This document shows, one piece after another, positions 33,001-42,266 of a DNA stretch of 64,000 nt. The DNA is from Heterotrichella gracilis (Eukaryota; Sar; Xanthophyceae; Tribonematales; Xanthonemataceae), in contig JAULBX010024405.1 in assembly GCA_032358255.1 (NCBI GenBank), positions 219,536-283,535 on the forward strand, given 5' to 3'. The notes beneath the pieces were generated by a model. The model ran no database searches. It saw only the letters and a list, made by a program, of their open reading frames with translations, and was not told the origin of the DNA. Position 1 is the first letter of the stretch. Every line of letters begins with the position of its first letter. The position numbers were made by a program, and so were the translations under genes.

Positions 33001-36000
33001 TCACAGGTGGTGGTCGGGTTCAAGCATGCCAGGTAGCTGAATTCGGGGTTAAGGTTCAGGGTTTACTTACAGCTGCTCCAGTGCCATGTAGCAGTCGGGT
33101 GTGCCCCACGCGGGTGGCAGGGTGCCCATGAGCATGTTGTGGGAGATGTTCCTGTGGCAAGGAGGCAGGGGAGCCAAAGGTAAAATGGGGAGGGAAGGGG
33201 GGAGAGGGGAGGCCACCAGTGAGGGAGAGAGGATGTGCAGGCAGGAGGGGGTTGATGCTTGTTCCAAGGGGTATATAGAAAGAGATCTCTTTCTATATAC
33301 CCCTTGCTTGTTCCTTGCCCATCACAATTTGACCATCCCACACACTCCTATTCTGCCACTCTGCCTTAAGCCCGATCTATAAGCCAACCCTTCACCCAAA
33401 CACCATCCCTACCACCTTCACCACCAACGGGCACTCACCCTTTCCTGATATGCGTGGTCGCATATTTGTTGGCAGAGTCCCCATGAACTCGTTCATCCCC
33501 AGGTTGAGCACCGACAGGGATGGAAACCCTGTTGCTACCAATCCCCGGCTCTGGTGCGTACCACTCCCCACACCCTAATCCACAAAACCCTAAAACCACC
33601 ACAGCCACTCACAGTTTCCCAATATTCGTGGTCGCGTATTTGTTGGGCAGGGTCCCCATGAACTCGTTCATCCCCAGGTTGAGCACCGACAGGGATGGGA
33701 AGCGGTTGGTGCCGGTCCCCAGATCAGGCAGGTCCCCCATCAGGGCATTGTCATTCAGATGGAGCTCCACCAGGTTTGGGATAAAGGCTGCGGTCCCCCA
33801 CTCGGGGGGCAGCTCGCCCATGAGCATGGCTCGCTCGAACCTCCTGCAAAAGGGGGAAGGGGTGGGGGGTCAGTGGGGGTTGGCGATGCCTTTGAAACCA
33901 CCTCCAGGGTTTTAAAACCTAAACCATCTCAAGGGCATCCACAGGGTGCCAACAAGCCGAGGGATGTCCCGTTCCCAGACCAACTGCACTCCAGTTGTCC
34001 CTAAATCATTTTGACCACCAGTGTATGTGCCCTAGTGGGGGCAGCTCCCCCATCAGCATGGCGAGGTCAAATCGCCCGCAGGTTTTAGGGTATGGGTTGG
34101 ATGAGCAAGGGGTGGTGCGGTACTGTTTAGGGTTTTAGGGTTTAGGGACTCACAGCACTTGGAGGGAGGAGAATGTGTTGCAGCCCTCCATGGGTGGCTC
34201 GATCATGGCGTGGGTGGGGCAGCTCAGGTCGCTGCAAGGGGGGAAATGGGAGGGGAGGGGTTAGGATCCTGGATAGGGTGCAGCGCCTGCAGAGTGATTG
34301 GGTGTTTTCCTTTTTGTGCGGAGGTGACACCCATGTGCTTGCAGTTGGAATCATTTTTAGTGCATGCCTGTGCTCGTGCCAATGTTTGTGCCAAACCCTA
34401 AACCCTAATTGGAGGTCACTTACAGGTTGGTCAGCGCCGGGAAGCCCCCCTTGTCGCACCATGCCATTGGGAACATGACGGTGAGGTTGTTGTAGCCGAC
34501 GGCCCTACAAGGATGCAAGACAGGTTCAGGGTGAAGGAGGGTTTCATGAGGGTATTGGATAGGGTAGTGGCAAACGTGTGCGCCCCACAAATGCACCTTC
34601 TCCGTAGTCAGTTAGTTACATGCATTCCAGCAATACAGCCAGATTAGCAGTCGGTCTTGCATATGCGGCGCCACGCAGCTCTTTCCTGGCACTGTTTGAA
34701 GCACTCGTGGATCCCACGCGACTTGAGGTCCTGCTGGAGTAAGTCAGCCCACCTTCTATTTAACCCTGACACAAACCCAATAAAACTCGCCACACCCTCA
34801 ATCATGCCCAGGACTCCCGCGGCGGCTCGGCAGCCAACCTGCGTGCATGCTGCTAGACTGCAATGCCTAGCTGACCGGTACACAGAAGTGCAATTGGTTA
34901 CACACATGTGTGCACATGTAACCACCTCGCAGACTAGGTGGGTGTGCACACTTACAGGTCAGTCAGCGCTGGGAAGGCGGAGGTCAGCGCCGATGACATG
35001 GGCAGCTCCCCACCTAACGCAACCCTAACAACAACCCAAAGACTATCCCCGCTTCCTGGCGCCGCCTAACAAGCACGACCAGAGTTGCATTCACCAAAAT
35101 GTATGCAGTGCCAGGCTTTTTGCACACACTTACAGGTCAGTCAGCCCTGGGAAGGCGTCGGGCATCGCCCATGACATGGGCAGCTCCCCAGACAGCTGGT
35201 TGTTGTTCAGTTGCCTGCGCAAGGGGGAGAAATGAGAAGGGTGAGCGGTGGGCCAGGGGCGGAATACCCCATAGTGCCAGGGGGACTAGATTAGGACTAT
35301 TCTAGTACCCCTGATAGTGCTGGCCCTAATCATAGGCAGATTCATAGCACCCCCTCATGTGGTGCAAGGTAGGGGGGTGAATGGGTGGGTTAAGCAGTGC
35401 GCAGAGATCAGGAGAATCCCTCTGGGTGTGTTGTGGCGCCCCCTCGGGGTTCAATACGAGCATGACATGCAGGCTGCGCCCATCCATGCCCAACCATATG
35501 CTCCGCCCGCATGCTGCGCAGGTTTCAATATTGATACGTGCATAACAGGGCCAGAGCCCTAGCGTTCCATCGCGCTTTCTTTTTGGTGCGATACTTACAA
35601 GCTGAGCAGGTTTGGGAAGGTCATCATCCCGCCCCACTTGGGCAGGGGCCCAGACAGGCCCTGGTTAGAGAAGTGCCTGCACAGCACACAGGGCATTCAG
35701 GGTACTGTCGAGGGTCTAAAATTTAGGGTTTAGGGTCTGACGCGCACAACACAGGGGGAGAACAGGTGCGTGGAAAGGCCTGGAAACAGAGTGGGCCTCA
35801 CATGCACGGGTACAGTGTGCAATTGAGTGCTGGGTGCGGGACCGTGACGAACTCGCATGCCCTTTTGGTGCTGACGGGGCGTGGGGCAACAGAGTTTAGG
35901 GTTTAGGGTTGCCTCAGGCACGATGCCTGTCCCAGGCTGAAAAAGGCGCTGAATATAACTGGTTTGCTGCTGTCATCAGCGCTGTTTTCACTTGTACGCT

Positions 36001-37327
36001 GCTGTAATCAACGGCGCTGTGCTAGTGTTGGGGCTTGGGTGGTGAGACGGTGGGGCGGGGGCAAGTACGTTGGGGATTGCTGTATGCTGTATGCTGCAGG
36101 GCTCAGCTGTGGCAGTGACAGTACACATACTTCCTGGTCGCCACTCTGCTTTACTGGCACTGCGCCGCAGCGTGGGCTGAGGTGTAGTCCTTGTCACCTG
36201 CCTTTTGTGCTCCAGAAACCCTAAACCCCACCACCAACACCTTACTGATGTCACTGGCACAGCTGAGTCAGCCTTCCCGCCAGCCCAATCAGCCAGCTGT
36301 CCACGTTGACTTGCCGAGACACTGGGTGACATCAACACCTTGGTGCCAATCCAGCGCCTGTTGCAAAGCAGTGTGGATAGCTGGCTGATTGGCCTGGCTG
36401 GAAGGCTGACTCAGCTGTGCCTGTGACAGCAAGGCTGGACCCCTGGCAGGGTTTTTCAGAGACTGCCCTCTGCTGTCGCAACATGGGTATCACGTGATAG
36501 CTGAAGAGTAACCTCTCTGTCATCCGTGCTGCCCTAGTGGTCCTGAACATCTGGATCCCAACCACCTGTGCAGCCAACCTGTCACCTAATTGTCCCTGTA
36601 TTGTCCCTATCCTGGCTGGTACCAGGTGTGCAAGTCTTGCTGGGGATAGGACAGGGATTAGGGACAGTAAAGGGGTGAAGCTGCTTACAATATTTGGAGG
36701 GCATCCAACGCCATGAGTCCCTCAGTGAGCTCTCCCATCGCTGGAACAAACTTTGTGCTGTCCAGACCATCAGCAAACCGTCTGCAAAAGCAAGAGCAAC
36801 TTCAGTTCCAGATGAACATACCCAGGTGGGTAAGACAGGCCTCCACTGCTTGAAAGCCGAGAACTCAAGCTCGTTTCTTTGCAAGGTGTTCCATGGGCTT
36901 ACATCTGCGTGACGCGAGCTGGGTCGCCCGAGCAGGTGATGTATTTCCAGCTGCACACGTCGGTCTTGTCGTCCCAGTTGAGGCCGTGAGACGCAGCTAG
37001 CGCTGGGTAGTTCGTCAGGGCGTCCCTGAAGCCGATCAAGGCCTCCCCTGCCGCAGCAAACCATGCAGTTTGTGCCAGTCACACGAAATCCACCACGCAA
37101 GGTACATGAAGTACAGGGCACCAGTACAGTGCAGCACCAGATTCGCGGGGTTGTGGTGGAGCAAACGCAAGGGAAAGCCACGCACTGTCTTTCGCCAGGG
37201 CCGTGTTTGGACCCAGGTTGTGGCCCATAGCCATGGGGGGCGGGCTCTGCATTTGCCCCGCTGCCCTTGACGTAGACAGCATGAGGATGGCCGCAACGGC
37301 CCACAGGCGAGGCCGTGGCACGTCCAT
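27100..37327 (-). CDS. LRR receptor-like protein kinase, about 19 exons
   Basis: ATG at 37327 starts a signal peptide (MDVPRPRLWAVAAILMLSTS). Exon 36903-37047 gives a plant LRR N-cap, TDVCSWKYITCSGD. LRR exons follow near 36690-36780, 35602-35679, 35131-35214, 34423-34504, 34150-34233, 33618-33844, 33071-33152, 32669-32750 and 32241-32387 (for example LSNTNLTGSLPPQW). A Cys-rich juxtamembrane exon is 31691-31878. Exon about 31021-31300 holds the membrane helix VGAIVGGVVAGVAVVAAIF. Kinase exons are 30481-30606 (GQGGFGK), 29715-29971 (VAVKVLKD, EIAVLKS), 29147-29285 (VHFDIKSPNIFL), 28563-28768 (DVG, WAAPE, DIYGIGVVLFEL), 27597-27782 (AQRPNS) and 27100-27262 (C-tail). All checked kinase phases fit. 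HRD is HFD and DFG is DVG, yet the catalytic Lys, Glu, Asp and Asn are kept, so it is probably active. Most exon edges are echoed in introns. Confidence 0.88.
27450..28120 (-). repeat. Echoes around the receptor-kinase exon 27597-27782
   Basis: Two copies of the 5' exon part (codons for CPPEVAALVSACLSEDPAQ plus acceptor) lie upstream at about 27895-27985 and 28045-28115. A short copy of the 3' end (CTACCTGAGCATGCC) lies downstream at 27458-27478. Confidence 0.88.
28160..28470 (-). repeat. Two downstream echoes of receptor-kinase exon 28563-28768
   Basis: Copies at 28168-28260 and 28370-28465 repeat the codons for YGIGVVLFELSTHEVPKRG and the donor. An upstream echo of the 5' part (VGDVGWATMLPTKDF codons) is at 28853-28930. 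Each exon half is thus copied on its own side. Confidence 0.9.
29331..29361. repeat. Palindromic element, 11-bp stem
   Basis: GAGGACTAGAA and TTCTAGTCCTC flank TAGTCCTAT. A close relative in opposite orientation lies at 35281-35311. Confidence 0.8.
29521..30180 (-). repeat. Echoes on both sides of receptor-kinase exon 29715-29971
   Basis: The downstream copy at 29521-29640 repeats the exon 3' half (TMMVTEFMEGGDxxNQLQ and KFTWDIP codons). The upstream copy at 30056-30178 repeats the 5' half (VYKATTNGGVDVV to KEIAVLKS codons) with its acceptor. Both keep open reading frames over most of their length. Confidence 0.92.
30325..30735 (-). repeat. Echoes flanking the glycine-loop exon 30481-30606
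   Basis: CGATCAGCCAACCAGCA at 30346-30362 and CAGCTTCTCAAGCGGCATGC at 30690-30710 repeat parts of the exon and its upstream edge. Both are shorter and more decayed than other echoes. Confidence 0.65.
31430..31635 (-). repeat. Two downstream echoes of the juxtamembrane exon 31691-31878
   Basis: Copies at 31434-31495 and 31572-31628 repeat the end of the exon (CVDLTANSITVGPVCS codons and donor), separated by TTTAGGG-related blocks. Confidence 0.85.
33265..33306. mobile_element. 42-bp perfect palindrome flanked by 7-bp direct repeats
   Basis: CAAGGGGTATATAGAAAGAG continues through a central GATC into its exact complement. CTTGTTC stands directly on each side (33258-33264 and 33307-33313), like a target-site duplication. 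It lies in a receptor-kinase intron. Confidence 0.85.
33440..34085 (-). repeat. Echoes on both sides of the LRR exon 33618-33844
   Basis: The downstream copy at 33440-33530 repeats the end (LNLGMNEFMGTLPNKY region). The upstream copy at 34025-34080 repeats the start (MLMGELPP region). The coordinates span the real exon lying between them. A further LRR echo is at 34950-35025, beside the exon 35131-35214. Confidence 0.8.
35281..35311. repeat. Second copy of the ACTAGA/TAGTCC palindromic element
   Basis: GGGGACTAGATTAGGACTAT with TCTAGTACCCC is the reverse-complement relative of 29331-29361, with one bulged base. Both lie in introns of the same gene. Confidence 0.75.
36249..36428. mobile_element. 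MITE-like inverted repeat, 55-bp arms, in a receptor-kinase intron
   Basis: TGTCACTGGCACAGCTGAGT opens the left arm; ACTCAGCTGTGCCTGTGACA closes the right. The arms continue through GCCAATCAGCCAGCT-type sequence with few mismatches and enclose about 70 bases. Confidence 0.85.
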
Positions 37328-39557
37328 GCTGCGCTGGGGTGTCGAGCACCACGCCACTCTTCACATAAAAAAAGGATAGCGAGTTTCTGTGGGAGAAACT
37401 GCTTTGCAACGTGCTGCTGTCAGCCACAAGGCACAACCACTTTTGTGGGACAGTGGTGACAGCCCGCAGGACGATGGCAAACTGCACGCCACGACGTTGG
37501 TGCCACTCCTACGATGAGCCACAACAACCACTTCGAGCACGCAAGCCACGCCCTTGAACAGCAACGGGTGGCGAAGACACGCGGGTGTTTCTACGAAATT
37601 CCCCTTCATGGGCCAAGCTGAAACCCTTTTTGACAGGTCACCAGCTCCAAGCCCAAAGCTGGCTTCTCGTGATCCACGATGTGGAATATCGACAAGTGTT
37701 CACATTACGCTATCGTCAGCAATCACATGGGTCCCACTGCCCACAAAAACGGAACCCCAGCCCCGCGCTACGGATCAGATACCCAGCACCATGACGTCAT
37801 TTGACGTTATTCGACTGCAGCGAGGTCACAGTGGGGTTTTGTCCAACTTGGTGCCCAACGTGGGTTTGCTTGCTTCATCTTGAGACAACAACGCGCGTGT
37901 ACCACGACATGTCGACGTTTGCAAAGCTGGCACGTTTATAGTCTGGTACACGCGTGTAGGATAACTCGGGTAGTTGATACAAAGATTGGACGACATGCAT
38001 GCATGCAAACAAAAATCTAATTGAGCCTTCCTTTCGTGTTGTGCTGACTCTGGAGAGTCTTTTGCTCTTGCATGCAACGTAGCCTTGTGAACCAACTTCA
38101 TAACATTCCTTGGGTTCCACGTAGGGGTTCCTACAGGGAAGGGCACTTTTTTTACTATCCGGACTCGACCCCACCTGGGGTCCTACGTCCCCTTTCTTAT
38201 GCCGCCTCTTTGGCTGGCGTTCCATTCTTCTCCTTCTTGACTAGTACTACGATCCTGGTGTCCCTGCTGCGACCAAAGGACTACAGCAAGGCCACAAGGA
38301 CTCAACGTGCTCAGTGGAGAAGGCTACTCTGCGCAGTCCTCGACGCCAGTCGGTCAGCGTGGTCAACGGCCAGGCTCCCCGTCGCGCTGCGTTCAGGGCA
38401 GTGATCCACACCCCATGCCTGGGCACAAGGAGCTTTTATTCAAGGTGCGTGGGCTTGCTGTGCCAATGCAGGGTCGGGGGAGTGTCCATATGCATGGTGG
38501 TGGTGGTGCCCACGACCACGGTGGGCCCGGGCAGTGCCAAAACCAGGGGTGGCAGGGCACAGTGGCGGGGGAGCCAGATGCTGCACAGAAACACCAACAA
38601 GTCTCTCTCCAAAAAGCTATATATGTTTTGCCTCTTGTCATACAGGAGCACTCCCAGACACCTCTATGCTATACAAGCATATGCATACACCAGCTTACTC
38701 ACTAGCGCTGGGAGCACTGGGAGGATGCCAACTGTCAGATTCAGAGTCAGACCTGTAGGTGTCTGACGGCCCATGCTGTGACCTACTGTTCTAGGATTGG
38801 GAACGGTTCTAGGGCTTACACCAGATATGTAGCTGCACAGTGTTGCAGTGCGCAACTGTGTATCCGGATACACAGTTGTGGATCCAGCCGTTGCATGCAC
38901 CGCGCCCCGCCTGTGCCATCAGATGGGTGTGCTTGCAACCTCGTGATGCAGTGCGAGTACCGTAGTGTAGCATAGTTTGGGTAAAGCCTTAGTCAGCTGT
39001 GTGCTAGTCCACTAAGAGGGTGGTGGTACGTTGCACCCCCATGACGCAGTGCAAGAAAGTGTGCTGGGCTAGCTGGGCACTGACCTGCAGCCCTAGGGGA
39101 GTGCAAGACCTTGCAGTGCGCACATCACATCATGCCTTAGGAGTGCGCACATGAGCATGCCTTGCAGTGCGCAACCGTTTATTTACTTGTTTGCTCATGA
39201 TCCTGAATGAGCATGATGCCTTGCAGTGCGCAACTAAAGTATTATTGTCATACCCCGCAGTTCGGGTGAGGTCCCTGAAAACTGCTGCTTCTTGTCTCAC
39301 AGGCTGCGGCACCCTGGCTTCGGTTTTGCAACGTGTTTTCCCAGCTCGTTTCAACGGGGCTTCCTCAAGCCCAGCAGCACACCGGTAGTTGCAACACAAG
39401 CATTGGTGAGAGCTTGCTGTACTTACATACAAGGGCTTTGAAGTCAACCCGCCGTCATCTTCCCTGGAAGAAAAGAAAAAAAAAAGAAAAGGGCATTCCC
39501 AGCTGTCATTGCAATGTGTGCCCCTGATGGCTGGCAACACAGTCCATTGTTTTGCAG
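37328..39557. other. Divergent spacer, with possible 5' exons of the second coiled-coil gene
   Basis: The receptor-kinase promoter should be here. Plus-strand exon candidates are 38415-38444 (MPGHKELLFK, real ATG, GTGCGT donor) and 39303-39384. A 26-bp perfect palindrome (CAACTGTGTATCC and complement) is at 38853-38878. The motif CCTTGCAGTGCGCA recurs at about 39112, 39160 and 39220, with weaker copies near 38840, 38946 and 39046. Confidence 0.4.
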
Positions 39558-40203
39558 GGGGTGGACTACTTTCTACTGAATGGGCTGTCATCTGCCTTTG
39601 CAACTTTTGTGGGCGCGTGCGATGTGGACACGTGGGTGAAGGTGAGAGTACCTCTGGGATGCCGCGTCTTCCCTTGTATCCAAACGGGTCAGGGCAGGTA
39701 CCTTTTACCAGTTGACAAGCTGAGTTTGGTCTCCACACACTTCCTTGCAGGGTGATGTCAACATCGCAAATATTTGTGTGCAACTTGCGTTTTTCGTCAA
39801 GTGCCGGAAAGAAATGGTCACAAACAGGAGACAGCATGCGCTGTACATGAAGAGGGGTGCCGCTCAATTGCATGTGATTGAACTCAAGATGGAGGTCATG
39901 CAGCTGGAGTACAATATGCAAACACAGATAGAGGTGGAGGAGACGACGCCAGAGGAGAGGAAGCTGGAGCTGGAGGAAAAGAAGCTGATGCTGGATGAGT
40001 GCAGGCTGGAGGAGAGTACCCTGGACCTGGAGTATAGGAGGGGGGAGCTGGCTATTCAGGACGACGAGCATAGGTTTGTGTTACCTTTGGAGAGGCAGAG
40101 GGTTGCCGTGGAGCTGGAGGAGCTGGAGCGTGCTGTGGAGGAGAGGAAGCTGGCCATAGAGGAGAGGAAGCTGGCCATAGAGGGACTGAAGGCCACAGAG
40201 TGA
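39558..40203 (+). CDS. Coiled-coil protein, C-terminal exons, function unknown
   Basis: Exons 39558-39641 (GVDYFLLNGLSSAFATF, DVDTWVK) and 39751-40203 join in phase and end at TGA 40203. The last exon is a highly charged helix: IELKMEVMQLEYNMQ, ERKLELEEKKLMLDE, and a near-perfect repeat VEERKLAIEERKLAIEG at the C-terminus. Acceptors CTTGCAG and TTTGCAG and a GTGAGA donor support the exons. The 5' part lies upstream (candidates in 37328-39557) but is not resolved. No domain was recognised; it resembles the 17.6 kb gene only in being a Glu-rich coil. Confidence 0.55.
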
Positions 40204-42266
40204 CGTGATCTTTTCAGGTTTAGGGTTTAGGGTTTAGTATGTCAAGGGCCAGCACCTGTTGCCATCTGGTCCGACCTATCAGGGGTATATTTCGGCATGA
40301 TTGTCCTCCCCGCTGACGGGGCACAGTACCCTGCTAAGGGATTTATAGGTTGATGCCACGTGCCCTTCCTATGTCTTACATGTATGTTCCTTCCCCTGCA
40401 CTCTTGAGCTAATCTCTGATTGCAGAGACAAGATGCCGACTGCAAGCATGCAAAACCACCGTGCGTTGCCATGGCTCTGGCTGCAGCTGCGTACCATAAA
40501 ATCTGCTGGCAGCCTTCTAGCCTCTCCCGCACTCTGAGCTGCTCTGGAAGGCAGGCCCTGGGTATGCTAGAAGGCTAGCCGTTCCCAGCAGATCTTATGG
40601 TGCGCCACCTGGCATTGCCGCAACGTGACGTTGCTTTTGCATACTTGCAGTTGCAACTGTCATGACATCTTGCCTCTGCAGTCATTGGTCGCCAGTAACC
40701 CACAACCCGAGCTGCTCATTGGCCAACTTGGGTACATTATACCCTATCGTCCCTGTGGTTGTTGTCAGTGGCCGAGGGTTACTATACCCTCACCTGAGGT
40801 ACTGGCGCATGCACAGGCCACTGGGGGGTTGATATACGATTTTTTATGCGACCATAAATTTTGCATGTCGTCAAATTTAAATCATAAGAGTTGCAAATTC
40901 AAGTAGTCGAAATATTGTGATGGCGGACCGTGCAGACTGCATAGGGCATGATGCCTATGAGAAATAGAGCAGTGTGCTTCTTCTTTAAGCTCTGTTTCTT
41001 GCTTATTGCAGCATGTCTTCAATATATGCTTCGAAGTATTATAGTCTTCGAATGTACCTGCCCGTCATTCATCGGGCATTCATATGATGCACGGATACGA
41101 AAAATCACTATGCATGATAATGGAATACACAATGGAATTAGTGCACAAACGCATGGCATTTCCACATGCAATGGCAATTGCATTGTGCGCATGCACAACC
41201 AAAGCTGACAAGCTTTCAAGCCTTTAACTCTGTGACACACTCTGAACGCTTGAGCCCTTTGCGTGAATAATATCACTCCCACTGGGTAGGTGACCAGTGA
41301 AACATCCAGCGGCCGGCACTACGCAAAACTATTTTGTTTGTTGCGTTGGTCGCTGTGCTGCGTGGCCTCGGGAGCTAGGGACTCCCGCTGCTTGGCTCCT
41401 CTATATTGTCTCCAAAAGTTCCATGCCATCAGTAATGTCAAGCCATTGCCACATGCACAAAGCTACCAGGCTTCAATTTGTGCAAACCAACGCGCTAGCT
41501 TTTCATGAGTTTCCCGCCGTTGCTTGACACATGAATTCCTACCAGTACGCAAACAGAGTACCCAAATTGTGTTGCATACTCGCCATGCTGCCACGCCAAA
41601 CCCCATGCTCCAACACACAGCAGACTTTTCCATGCGGAATTACAGCCAATATCCAGCATATTGCCAACTCACCCTGTGGCGCAAGGGACATGGTCTAACT
41701 TGCTTGACTAGCTCTCCATCACCCTGCGCCTTCTTCAACCAATGCCCTCATATCGGTTCATCCCTGCCATCTTGCAACCAACCCAATGCCCTCACACACC
41801 CGCTCACTTGGTGTATGCCCCATATGCAGAACCCCACTCTAGGGTTTCCGCTCACTCCACGCTGGTGGAGGTGTTTTCATCCCCTGGCTTCTCGTCTTGA
41901 ACGCCCACCTGGAAAGGGTGCGAGAGTGGATGCGTTCAGGATAATTACAGTTAGGTAGCTACATACAGGCATTGCAACACTCACCCTAAACCTTAAACAA
42001 AAAGAATCCTTTTCTTCTTAGGTAACTAGTTCTAGGCATTCAACAGTGCAGCAACATTAGTAAACACCCCTGCGGCGCCCCTGTGGTGCCTATCAAGAGC
42101 CCATTTAAACCATTGACTGGAGTTGAGCGATCAGTCATGTTGGTCGGGCTGTGGTAGGCTTCAACGGTGCTATGTAAAATAGTAACATTACCCTGTAGGT
42201 TTTCTATATCAGATATGCGCAGCAGCAGCTTCGTGTTCTTCCCCTTGTCCAGTGCGTGTACATCAA
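40204..42266. other. Convergent spacer
   Basis: TTTAGGG repeats stand directly after the stop codon (40217-40236). A MITE-like hairpin is at 40489-40603. The rest has no supported gene. An echo of the last MECR-like exon (HALDKGKNTK codons, then TAG) lies at 42205-42250, inside this stretch. Confidence 0.5.
40489..40603. mobile_element. MITE-like inverted repeat
   Basis: ACCATAAAATCTGCTGG and CAGCCTTCTAGCC on the left pair with GCTAGAAGGCTAGCC and CCAGCAGATCTTATGGT on the right; the right arm has an extra 8 bases. Total length is about 115 bases, non-coding. Confidence 0.75.
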
